A stretch of DNA of 64,000 bases from contig CM030941.1 in assembly GCA_018136815.1 (NCBI GenBank), forward strand, positions 2,834,984 to 2,898,983. Direction: 5' to 3'. Under the pieces are notes generated by a model. That model saw nothing but the letters and a program-made list of their open reading frames with translations, did no database searches and was not told the origin of the DNA. The position numbers and the translations under genes were made by a program. Positions 30,301 to 39,842 of this stretch are shown piece by piece; position 1 is the stretch's first letter; every line of letters begins with the position of its first letter. The stretch comes from Isochrysis galbana (taxonomy: Eukaryota > Haptophyta > Isochrysidales > Isochrysidaceae).

Positions 30301-30519
30301 TCTCCTACTATGAAGGTGCACGCCGTGCGTTCACTCTTTCCGCGGGGCCCTCCCCCCCCCCTCCCGCCCAAGGCCCACGAGGCGCGCTAGGGCCGGGTTT
30401 TGTTTTTGCGTCCCGCCTCTCGCTCCCGCCCAAACTTGCACGGACTTGCGGATCTTGCAGTAGGCCCCAAAACCGACCCAAACTTGCAAACAAGTTTGGC
30501 AATAATTGGTCAGGCCCAA

Positions 30520-30667
30520 CAAAGGAGGCGAGGGCAAAGAGGGCGAATGGGCGAACGTCGAATGTAGGATCCTGCGACGGTGACTCGTGGCTAGCCTACA
30601 AGGATTGGGATTGGACATAGAAACGCAGACAACTTCTAAAACAAAAAGGTCGATCGCGGATGCGACA
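30520..30667 (-). repeat. LTR fragment of the TGTCGCATC family
   Basis: On the minus strand it starts TGTCGCATCCGCGATCGAC at 30667 and follows the LTR at 36511 for about 145 bp (to the GCCCTCGCCTCCTTTG block) before diverging. It is a truncated or solo LTR remnant. Confidence 0.7.
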
Positions 30668-31151
30668 CCCTCATTTTAACTTGTGGGGAGTTAGAATGGG
30701 AGCCGGGGGCTTGCGAGGGGTGAGATTTGGAGGGGTGCATAGGTGTATGTATCTGTGTCAACAGCACGCGCCAAGGTGTACGGGCAGGTGCGCTGAGGGC
30801 TGTCGTGTTAGTACCGGGCTAGTGAGAGTAGTGGTACTAATGCTCAGTTCGATTATTATAGTGGCGGTTCGGTGGAGTAGGGCGGCAGAGCCTGTTGCAG
30901 CCGCAGGCTCTGGCTCTGGTCTCTTCCCTGTCTCTGTGGCTATTGGCTATTGATTGGGGTGGCGAGGGCGGGACAGGCATGACGTCGACGTCTTGGTCGG
31001 CGGGGGCAGCGGCCTGCGAGCGCTTCGGCTCCGGCGGCATGGGCCTGCCCCGTTGGGTGACGTGGCTGCGTGGGGCTAGGAGAGGGGAGCCGCCGGCGCA
31101 TGCTCCATCGCTGAAATTGTAACTATAACAATAGTTTTCTTTCACATAAGG
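30668..31151. other. Intergenic region with a dispersed repeat
   Basis: 30732-30824 is the second copy of the block at 15325-15434. The rest has no recognisable gene. The first copy of a 12-bp target-site duplication (TTTCACATAAGG) occupies 31140-31151. Confidence 0.6.
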
Positions 31152-31947
31152 ATAAGGGAAACAACTAAGTTTATACTTAGTTCGCCCATGGGGGGGCACG
31201 AGCCCCCCCCTCTCTCCACTCCTCCCCTGCCATGGGGGAGGAACCACCCACATGCTCCTAGCACGCCTGATGGCTTGCTAGGAGCCCACTGCTCTGCTGA
31301 CCCACTCTCTCAGTGGCAGGCTCGCCTGCCTCGCGCGTCCTGGCCTGTCGTGGCCAGCCCATCGCTCCAACACCTGCCAACACCCCCTCCCTCCCCCCCT
31401 GTTCGACAGGCAGACAGGTGCAGAGTGGGGGCCCCTGAGGCCCAGGAGCGCCGGCGAGGGAGAGGCAGGGGAGACCAGGGCCCAGCCCCAGCCTCCTCTG
31501 CTCCTCTGCCCCCTGAGCTGGCCTCCAAGAGCCTCCAGGGGTCGCCAGAGGCAGCTGCAGGCCTGTCACAGGCGCGCCATCGCGCGTGCCTGCAGGAGAG
31601 GGGAGAGAGAGCGCGGAGAAGGGGGTGGGCGGAGCGAGGGCTCCGACCACCGAAAATTATGTAAGTCCCGCACCTGTTTACCGGAGAAGTCGGGACTGAG
31701 GACGCCGCCAGCCCGGTAGGCATAGGAGGAAGGGGGGAACGGATCACCGGGGGGGGGCGCGGGCCACCGACCATATCTAAGCCCTTCACCCCTATCCCCC
31801 TAGTAGTGCACGGGGGGAGTCGCCTGATGGCGGGGGGGAAAGGGCCGGGAGAGAGGGGGTGTAGAAAGTTTTGCTTCGTGCTTCGTGAGTAGAAAGTAGA
31901 GGGTCCACGGCCGCGTGTGCGGTGAGACTATTAAGAAGTTAATTTAA
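31152..31947 (-). mobile_element. SINE-like element, copy A (with 12-bp target-site duplication)
   Basis: About 796 bp, matching the complement of 35382-36150 along its whole length with indels. It is flanked by TTTCACATAAGG at 31140-31151 and 31948-31959. The element has no open frame of note and no terminal inverted repeat. A long duplication of variable length is typical of target-primed reverse transcription, so a non-autonomous LINE-dependent retroposon is the best fit. I found no clear A and B boxes. Confidence 0.72.
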
Positions 31948-31959
31948 TTTCACATAAGG

Positions 31960-32099
31960 GAAAACAACCCCAACCCAAACACTAACACGTAACATGAAAA
32001 ACATCACAATAGTTACATACAGGCACCTTGCTCATGCATAGATCACTTGAACACAATGAGAAAAAGGAAGATGTAGAAGGTGCTTCGGAGCTCGGATGA
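31960..32099. other. Downstream flank of the filamin-repeat gene
   Basis: AT-richer 140 bp after the stop codon of the minus-strand gene. No repeat or gene visible. Confidence 0.5.
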
Positions 32100-35051
32100 T
32101 TATAATGTTGTGGTTAGTGTGGTAGAACTGCAACAAGGTGATGCCCAGGCATCAATAGGAACAGGCCTAGAGGACCCCTCCGGCGTCGAGGAGCGAGCCG
32201 CCGCGCTCCGACCAGCTGATTTGACCCGCCTAGCTCGGGTGGAAGTCAGACCTGCGCTGGGCCGATGCAGACGGTGATGAGGCCGCGATGGCGAGGAGGA
32301 ATTTGGTGCGTCGGCGTGATGGGCTAGCGCAGTGGAGGCGAGGCGTTGATGGATCAAGGTGACATCATGTGTGTGCTTTGGCGGACACTGTGCGAGTGCA
32401 AGGCCAGTAGTCGGCGCCGAGCCCGGCCGACACCGTGAGTGGCTGTGGGGCAAGCTGAGAAGCCGGTTGGTGGAGGTAGACTTTCGAAGCAGTGAGGTCG
32501 ACGCCTTAGACGCCTTGCTACTTGGCGCGGTCACCCGCACGCGGAACGGGCAGCCCGGTATACGGGCCGCAGCATACGTGACGTTGAGGAGATACTCGCC
32601 TTCCGCACCTAGGGGCGTGTAGACGACGAGGAATGATCCATCTTCGGCCGGCGTCACGCTCGCCTCGACGGTGCCCGGCCCATTCAAGAGCGAGACGCGG
32701 AAGGGTGCGCTACGTGCCAAGCGACGGCCATTGCCGGATGAGTCACGCGCACGGATCACAAAACTAGATGGGCGGCCCAGCACGGCTCTTGTCAGACCAC
32801 CGCCTTCAGCTACACACTTTGAGACGTCCAAGCCGCCAGCGCCGACCGAGATTTCGCGCGAGGAGGCCCGCTGTCCCGCGCGTTCGGTCAAGACAAGGCG
32901 GTGGGCTCCAACGTGCGAAGGACTGCCTCGCACACAGAGGATGCGCACACCGCCCTTCTCTGTGATCTCGACCGCGCAACGAGAGCCCGACTGCTCGCCT
33001 GTACATGGCTCAAGAAAGGCGCGCATTTCCATGCAGATGGCGCCGTCCTCAATGCTGGTGCCATTCCCCCCGCTGGTTGTCCCAGACCAATAGTGCAGAC
33101 CACCACCCCTCTTGCTTCTTACCGCCAGTGCACATGTGGATTGTTGGGGCACCACTGGGGCATTTGTAGATCGTTGGCTCCCGGTTGGAGCTAGCGATGG
33201 GACTTCAAGGCTGTCACATATGTCAGCATGATCCTGGTCATAATCGAGGCCCTTTGAGGGGCCTCGATGGCTGCCGGTCCATCGGGAAGTGCCCATAGAC
33301 GACCGCTCGACTGCAAGTGCGTTTCCGAAGCGGTCAAGCAACGGAATCGTCCAGGAGAAGCGCGCGCCTACTTGGAGTTTTGCCAAGTTTCTAGCCGCTG
33401 CGACCGATGTCGTCAGACAAACCGCTGCTGGTAGTACTCGTATTGCCCACAATGTTGCACTCATCGCGTCGGGGCCTTGCGCAAGCGCTGGTGACGCACA
33501 CGACCCCAGTGCTGCTAGAGAGTCTACCGACACGTTTGGAGCCGAGAAGTGCCGATCCGCGATATTGCAGGCGACGATGAGGCGCAGCTCGAACGTGCCG
33601 GCACGGCTAGGTGCAAAGGCAATCTTGAACTGCCCTCCCTCTACCTCGACTTGTTGCGTCGGGATCATGGTAGTGTTCAACCCGCCATCGAGGGCGGCCG
33701 CAACGGCATGCGAGGCCTCGTCCGAGGGGCGAGTCCTCACAATAGTCGTAGACTCGGTCACGAAACCACCAAACTCCCTCGTCTCGCCGGGAGTGAGCGG
33801 GGGCAACGATTCATCTCGAGTCGCATCGATGTGGCAGTGACGGAGCCCGAGGCGAAGAAGGTGAGGCGATAGATGACAGGGCATGCCCATCACGTCGAGA
33901 AGAGCACCGTGTAGATGTACCTGCTCACCGGCCGTCAAGTTCTCCCAGTGCACGGCACTGTTGTGATCCAGCCAAAGCTTGATGCTGTGCACCTTGAGAC
34001 CCTCCGCAGGCAAAACCTTCAGAGGTGCGGAATAGAGAACGACAGCGTCTCGGCGAACGCTGGCTGAGGTCATCTCATGGTGCTCTCCCGATGCTCGCGG
34101 GCCTCTTGTGCCTAGCTCGTCATCCGATCCTCCCTTGCATCCACCAGCCTGTTGAGACGCTTCCACAGAGTGCTGTACCACGAGCTGAAGCTCGCCGCTT
34201 TCTTCTGGCGTAAGCTGTGCAAGGAGCACTTCTTCTCCAGGACCAGTCCTTCTGCTCCACCGCGCATGTGAACTAAGAGTATTCCTGCCGCCGTCGCTCT
34301 CAATGCAAATTGTCTTCAGCTGAGCTTGCGCCGACCCCAACCGGGCGATCAAGCACGATGGTTCGCAGAGACACGGTCGCTCGCTCGCGTCAAAGAGCTT
34401 CACCAAAAAAGACAACTTCTCTCCAACTCGTGCCTCCTCCCACGGCCGGTACGGTTCGAGCTGAGCGGATGCTGGCCGTCTTGGTATGGCCGGATGTGCT
34501 ATATAAATCGGAAGTTTCAAATCTGCCTCCGGCTCATCTGCCCGCCAGATGCGCAATGTGTGCGGCCCGAGACCAGCGGCATCAGGAAGAATAATTCGAT
34601 ACCTGCCATCGACAGCGCTCGCGACGGCGCAAGGTAGGTGTGAAGAGCGGCCGCACCCAACTGTTGCTTGGAGTGATTCTCTTCCTCCAGTGATGAGGTT
34701 CCCATGCGCATCGCGAGCTTCGAGCAGTTGCTCACGCCCGTGCGAGGCGCTACTGGCGAGGACCGAGCTTGCCACACGCATTCTACCTGCAATCACTCTC
34801 ACTGGCGCGCTGAGCACCAGTGTGCCCTGCTCGTCCTCCACACGCAGCTCGTACTCCCCAGCCTGCCGCACAGTGAACTCCACATTCACGAGGGCCGTGC
34901 GCGGGTCAGCGCCGCTGAGCAGCGCCCGGACGTGCGTCGGGCCATGCAGCGATAGCGTGTGCGCTCTTGCGCCGCTCGGCACTCTCAGCTGCAACCGCGT
35001 TGGCGCGCCGGCCACTGCGGCGGCACCACCAGCCGTCCCGACGATCTCCAT
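32100..35051 (-). CDS. Filamin-repeat (Ig-like) protein
   Basis: Uninterrupted 983-residue reading. Several Ig-like filamin/ABP280 repeats are recognisable by their alternating strands and the G-x-Y and P-F motifs. The clearest is at about 758-845: SSFVIRARDSSGN, then FRVSLLNGPGTVEASVTPAE, DGSFLVVYTPLGAEGEYLLN and IPGCPFRVRV. Similar but weaker units occupy about 10-190 (EYELRVEDEQGTLVLSAPV; RYRIILPDAAGLGPHTLRI) and 200-560. No N-terminal actin-binding calponin-homology pair is present, and the last 138 residues are basic, Ser/Pro-rich and disordered. Filamin repeats mediate protein contacts in cytoskeletal and signalling scaffolds. The gene is bracketed by two inverted SINE-like copies, which are separate insertions. 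An intron-free frame this long is unusual among the neighbours that have introns. Confidence 0.75.
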   Translation of the reverse strand: MEIVGTAGGAAAVAGAPTRLQLRVPSGARAHTLSLHGPTHVRALLSGADPRTALVNVEFTVRQAGEYELRVEDEQGTLVLSAPVRVIAGRMRVASSVLASSASHGREQLLEARDAHGNLITGGRESLQATVGCGRSSHLPCAVASAVDGRYRIILPDAAGLGPHTLRIWRADEPEADLKLPIYIAHPAIPRRPASAQLEPYRPWEEARVGEKLSFLVKLFDASERPCLCEPSCLIARLGSAQAQLKTICIESDGGRNTLSSHARWSRRTGPGEEVLLAQLTPEESGELQLVVQHSVEASQQAGGCKGGSDDELGTRGPRASGEHHEMTSASVRRDAVVLYSAPLKVLPAEGLKVHSIKLWLDHNSAVHWENLTAGEQVHLHGALLDVMGMPCHLSPHLLRLGLRHCHIDATRDESLPPLTPGETREFGGFVTESTTIVRTRPSDEASHAVAAALDGGLNTTMIPTQQVEVEGGQFKIAFAPSRAGTFELRLIVACNIADRHFSAPNVSVDSLAALGSCASPALAQGPDAMSATLWAIRVLPAAVCLTTSVAAARNLAKLQVGARFSWTIPLLDRFGNALAVERSSMGTSRWTGSHRGPSKGLDYDQDHADICDSLEVPSLAPTGSQRSTNAPVVPQQSTCALAVRSKRGGGLHYWSGTTSGGNGTSIEDGAICMEMRAFLEPCTGEQSGSRCAVEITEKGGVRILCVRGSPSHVGAHRLVLTERAGQRASSREISVGAGGLDVSKCVAEGGGLTRAVLGRPSSFVIRARDSSGNGRRLARSAPFRVSLLNGPGTVEASVTPAEDGSFLVVYTPLGAEGEYLLNVTYAAARIPGCPFRVRVTAPSSKASKASTSLLRKSTSTNRLLSLPHSHSRCRPGSAPTTGLALAQCPPKHTHDVTLIHQRLASTALAHHADAPNSSSPSRPHHRLHRPSAGLTSTRARRVKSAGRSAAARSSTPEGSSRPVPIDAWASPCCSSTTLTTTL

Positions 35052-35381
35052 CGGCGACAGAGAGAGAGCCCGCCCCGGCAGTTACATTGGTGACATAACT
35101 AGCGGGCTTTAGTTTATTGTCAGAGTTTTCTTGTTGTCCTAGTTTAATCCTAGTGCTGAGGGACCGTGCCTCATCGGCAACGGAGCCCCTACCCCGCGAT
35201 GGGGGGGTGCGCGGTTGGTGCATGGCTCGTCCGGTGTATGTGGCTAGGGATGCTAGCCAACAAGACCTCTTACAAGACTACAATTTCTTACGTTTACACT
35301 AGTGAACGGCAACAGAGCAGCGAGGAGTGAGGGGCGAGGGGGCGCATATAGGCCGGAGGAAAGAAGGAGAAAATAAATAAA
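35052..35381. other. Upstream flank of the filamin-repeat gene
   Basis: 330 bp between the start codon and the SINE-like copy B. No other gene. The left copy of the 17-bp target-site duplication is at 35365-35381. Confidence 0.5.
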
Positions 35382-36150
35382 TAAAATAAACCTTTTAATA
35401 GTCTCACCGCGCACGCAGCTGTGGACCCTCTACTTTCTACTCACGTAGGAAAACTTTCTACACCCCCACGCTCCCAGCCCTTCTCCCCCCGCCATCAGCC
35501 ATCAGGCGGCTCCCCCCGTGCACTACTAGGGGGATTGGGGTGAAGGGCTTAGATATGGTCCGGTGGCCCGCGCCTCCCCCCGGTGATCTGTTCCCTCTCT
35601 TCCTCCTGTGTCTCCGAGTGGGCGGCGACCTCAGTCCCGACTTATCCTGTAAACAGGTGCGGGACTTACCTATTTTTCGGTGGGCGGACGGAGCTCTCGC
35701 TCCGCCCACCCCCTTCTCCGCGCTCTCTCTCCCCTCTCCTGCGGCACGCGCGATGGCACGCCTGCGGCAGGCCTGCAGCTGCCCATTGGCGACCCTGGAG
35801 GCTCATGGAGGCCAGCTCAGGGGGCAGTGGAGGCTGGGGCTGGGCCCTGGCCTCCCCTGCCTCTCCCTCGCTGGCGCTCCTGAGCCTCAGGGGCCCCCAC
35901 GCTGCACCTGTCTGCCTGTCGAACAGGGGGGGAGGAGGGGTTGGAGCAATGGGCTGGCCACGCCGGGCCAGGATGGGCGAATCAGGCGAGCCTGTCAGCG
36001 GGAGAGAGGGTCAGCAGGGCAGTGGCCTCCTGGCAAGCCATCAGGCGTGCCAGGAGGATGATGGGTGGTTCCTCCCCCATGGCAGGGGAGGAGTGGAGAG
36101 AGGGGGGGGCTCGTGCCCCCCCATGGGCGAGCTAAGTATAAACTTAGTTG
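35382..36150 (+). mobile_element. SINE-like element, copy B (with 17-bp target-site duplication)
   Basis: 769 bp bounded by a perfect direct repeat AGGAGAAAATAAATAAA at 35365-35381 and 36151-36167. The 5' end reads TAAAATAAACCTTTTAATAG and the 3' end CTAAGTATAAACTTAGTTG. It contains a CTCCCCCATGGCAGGGGAGG palindrome and a CCCCCCCATGGGC box near the 3' end. Shorter copies are at 22850-22945, 46235-46692, 50895-51056 and 58640-58745. No coding capacity, despite long GC-rich open readings. Confidence 0.75.
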
Positions 36151-36167
36151 AGGAGAAAATAAATAAA

Positions 36168-36283
36168 ATAGTAGTAGTAGTAGGCGTAATTACGGAAAGA
36201 AGGAGAAAAATCACCCCCCCTCCCCCCCCCGGAGCCGCGCTAGCCTTTTTCCCCTTCTCCGCCGCGCACGCGCCCCAAACCGC

Positions 36284-36382
<99 letters not shown>

Positions 36383-36510
36383 CGCTCGCTCGCTCTCGCT
36401 CTCGCTCTCCCTTAACTGCTTAACTCTAAAGCTCGCCCACCACCATCCCCTGTCGCCGTCGCGGCGTGTGCGGGCCCACCTATGAGCCAGGAGGGGGCGC
36501 GAGGCCCCCA
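36168..36510. repeat. (CT)n microsatellite and flanks
   Basis: A CT dinucleotide array covers about 36289-36378, grading into (CTCG)n to about 36405. Just before the next LTR, 36491-36510 carries a GGGGGCGCGAGGCCCCCA box that is also found near the 3' ends of the partial SINE-like copies at 46235-46692 and 50895-51056. Confidence 0.8.
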
Positions 36511-37194
36511 TGTCGCATCCGCGATCGACCTTTTTGTTTTAGAAGTTGTCTGCGTTTCTATTTTCCCTCCTTGCAGGCTAGTCACTAGTCACCGTCGCAG
36601 GATCCTACATTCGCCCATTCGCCCTTGTTGCCCTCGCCTCCTTTGTCGCCTCCCTTGTCGCCTGCTTGCCCCTCACCGGGCTTACCTCCTTGCGTGCTCC
36701 TCGCGTTTTTAGGCTAAGTCGCGCGTTCAGGTATCGCCGGTGCAAGGAACCGCCCCCTTGTGTGACCCTGATTCCCCCTCAGGTGTTGGCCGTTGGATGA
36801 TATCGTGGCGCTGTTTTACTTCGGTCTTCATCAACTCACTTAAGGGTTTTCGAAAGATTCCCTCCTTATTCCTGTGCGTAACTGTCGCCCCCGTCGGATC
36901 GTCCGTCGCCCCGTCGCTCTCTTGTCGGCATTCTCTTCCTTGTTCGATCTGTCAGCAGGTTCCTGTGCGTTCCGTGATAAGGATACGTTAGTGTGGAGAG
37001 TGTTGACGTGAGTGTAGTGTCATCTCGTCGGGCCATCGGCCTCTAGCCGTCTGTCGTCTGTCATCTGTCGTTCTTCGTTCGTCGCTCTCGTTCTCGTTCT
37101 CGTTCCCGTTCTCGTCCCTCGTTCTCAACACTACCTCAACACCAAACCTCACCAATCCCTCAGCCCTAGCCTATCCATCCCGATCCGCCCAGCC
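36511..37194 (+). repeat. 5' LTR and leader of the TGTCGCATC retroelement
   Basis: Begins TGTCGCATCCGCGATCGAC and is repeated, inverted, at 60948 down to about 59072, where a DNA transposon interrupts it. Shorter relatives are at 30520-30667 and 62915-63197. The terminal TG, the dispersal and a downstream Ser/Pro-rich gag-like start at 37195 suit an LTR plus leader. The LTR's CA end and the primer-binding site are not resolved. A CGTTCTCGTTCTCGTT array precedes the coding start. Confidence 0.65.
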
Positions 37195-37674
37195 ATGTCC
37201 GCTCCGTCGTCGCGCTCGCCCTCGCCCAAGCCCGTCCTCCCGCCTTCCTCTGCTGAGGAGGTGGTCCAGCCCGTCATTCCATCACTCCCGGCCTCCTTCG
37301 CCGCGCCTTCCGCCGATCGTCTCCCTTCCGAATCATCGCATATCGAGCCCGTGGTCATGCTCGATCCGTCAGGTGTAGAATCCAAGTCGACGCGTCCCGC
37401 GCCGGGCCCGCCAACCCGCCAAAGGGGCCCAAGGCCCCTCCTCCTGCAGAAGCGGGCCTCCTGCCCGCTCTGCCCACCACCACTCCCGAAGACCGCGCCT
37501 CCTCAGAGGCCGAGCTCGCGGCTACCACCGTCTTTCACCCATTCGAGGCCGGCGCCGCGCCTCCATCACCACCCCCATCGCCCTCCGATGCTGTGGAGAG
37601 CGGGCATGAGCCCGCTCTCACTGAAATCTGCATGGAAGAGGCTGTTGAGGCATATCCCCACTTACCACTCATGA
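37195..37674 (+). pseudogene. Gag-like N-terminal fragment of the TGTCGCATC retroelement
   Basis: Starts MSAPSSRSPSPKPVLPPSS. The first ~58 residues are conserved in the inverted copy whose start codon is at 59071, where a ~7-bp insertion breaks the frame. After about residue 60 the two copies diverge, and here the reading becomes basic and Pro/Ser-rich and stops at 37674. No capsid or zinc motif is reached. It is called Gag-like only from its place directly after the leader. Confidence 0.45.
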
Positions 37675-39842
37675 AAGTATGTTGATAGTCGTCAAACACA
37701 AAAATCAAATACTACTAGTAGTATAGTATTTGAAGTTGAAGTTGATAACTAAAACTAACGTTAAGTTAAGTGAATCCATAAAAAGAAAATTATATGGTAC
37801 ATGGTCCGCTTTCGACGGAATGCGACCTGGCTCCGCAACTCCTTCCGACGTTTGGTGTGATGAACACGAAAAAAAATATTCTTGAAGATCCCATTGTTGT
37901 GTGTGTGTGTGTGCACAGGCATGCCTGCGCTCTTCGGATAAATAAAGGTACCCAGCTTTGTAGGACCAGTCCTACAATGTAGGACGGAATTGCCCACGTG
38001 TAAACACAAGCATTTGGTGGTATTCTGGCCTAACCATGGGCTGTTGGCTTATTTTGTGGATGTCCTCTTGACGAAGTTGTTCTAGAGCACCAAAGCACCA
38101 TTCCCTCAAGAGCTTCGTTTTTTTGCTCGCGCAACCCTGGTCGTCCGGTGGAAACAGCACTTGTCCTACGAATGCAAGAATCCACCAATAATCCATGATG
38201 ATGAGCTCCTCCCATCATGTCCTGAGGAGATGGAATGCAGTTTTGATTGCCCTCTTTGAGACCTTCAGTGATGCCTTAAAGTGCCTTAGCTTGGTTCAGA
38301 CGTCCAAGGGTCCGTTTTGCTGCTATACTGTCTCCAAAGGGCTAAAATAAAAATCCTCCGACTTGGGCGCACCCCGGAAGTGCTGCACCACCCGTAGCAG
38401 GTGGGGCAAAAGTTAGTGAAGACTAGCTCTACAGGCTTGGCCATGGGGAGAGCTAAGCATGTATGGGAGGAGAAGATGAATTGTGAATTGGTTTAGTTGG
38501 TGGGAAGCCCAGAAATTTCAACCTAAGACCTAAGCTATCCATGAGGCACAAAGGCCAGAGTCCTACGAATGCATGGAAATCGTAGGACACGGTCCTACAA
38601 TGTAGGACGGAACCGGCTGACCGTCTTGCGTCGGGCTCGTCTTGGTTGTCAATTCCGTCGCGCGCGACGAGGGAGGGGTTGGGGATTGGGTCCCGAAGCC
38701 TTTTTCAGGGTCTCCCCTGAGGGTGGTCAACCAGTGCGATCCCCTGGTGCAGACTCTGCTACACCAATCTGACTGTTCCCCCCATGGGCGATTGGTGATT
38801 GGTGAGATGACGAGATGACTGGCCAGGCCTGTGCCTCGTGCTTGCGCACGAGGTCAGTGCCGTGGGCCAGTGTAGGGGCCCAGCCTTGCGGCTTTCCCTG
38901 CTATGGTATGCGGCTCTGAGCCGGCTGGTCTCGGTTGATGGGTGGATTTGGGTGGATGGAAGGAGTTGACGGTTGAGGGCTGTGTTGGCCATGCTTGGCA
39001 TGGTGGCCTTGCTGGTGCTCGGCTGTCTGGGGTCGGCACGGGACGAGTCTCGTGCGCATCTGGGTCGGTGGGGCGCCCGCTCTCGGGCGCTTCGAGTGCG
39101 AGGCGTCGGGCTTGGCTCGATCGTCCGTCGCGGCAGGGGTGGCGGCAGGAGGGGCGGAGGGGAGCGCGGCGCGCGCTCCGTGACCCTATCTTTTCAAAGA
39201 TAGTTCGGTGTGATGAACATGAAGGGGTGGGATCAAATGGCAACACTTCTCGCCTTTATTTTTGTCAAACATCCAATTAGAAAAGGCGAAAATGACGGTC
39301 TACTAGCAAGTACTAGGTACTAGTACGGAATTTAAATGAAACACCAGCAATCTTATCAAAAGTTATCTAGCCCTACTGAGTCTCTTCGTACGCCTCTGCG
39401 CAAAGCATTCCTAGTGGCCTCCGTTCTTCTTTGCGAACGAGACACACGTCTCCAAGTGCGCAACCGCCCGAACTGCTTGGCGCACAGTCTGGTGTGCTCC
39501 TCTTGTCACCGTCTCTTAGTAATAGTACTACTCGACCTCCACAAGTAGCTCGAATCACGACGGAAGTCGGGTATGCCGACTAGAGGCGCAAGTCAGCGAG
39601 GGTGCCGAGGCGGACGTCCACGTGCACTTCATGAAAGTCTCCGCATTCCCACTCACATGGAAAGGCACGAACTCGCTCAAAAGGAGGCTAGGGCTTTTGG
39701 AAGCCTCGTGGCTCGCGTTCAATGCAGAGGCTGTGTTGTTTTTATATCCTCGGCCGAAAAAAACCAGCATGCACAAGCAAGACAACAGGCAAGCAAGCGG
39801 ACAATGTGCCAAGGAGCTTTGACCTTGCGTTGATTCAACCGC
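37675..39842. other. Long intergenic region without supported genes
   Basis: AT-richer from 37675 to 38560. The 20-mer TCCTACAATGTAGGACGGAA occurs twice in the same orientation, at 37970-37989 and 38593-38612, and contains the palindrome TCCTACAATGTAGGA; a degenerate inverse copy is at 15443. A (GT)n run lies at 37897-37912. Between 38620 and 39200 the sequence is GC-rich and randomly open. No domain was recognised in any frame. Confidence 0.5.

Noticed and set aside
31162..36150. A single 5-kb transposon with ~770-bp terminal inverted repeats carrying the filamin gene
   Set aside because: Each repeat copy has its own, different target-site duplication, so they are separate insertions.
35583..36485. 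300-residue reading across the SINE-like copy and the CT repeat
   Set aside because: Crosses a defined element boundary and ends in a translated microsatellite.
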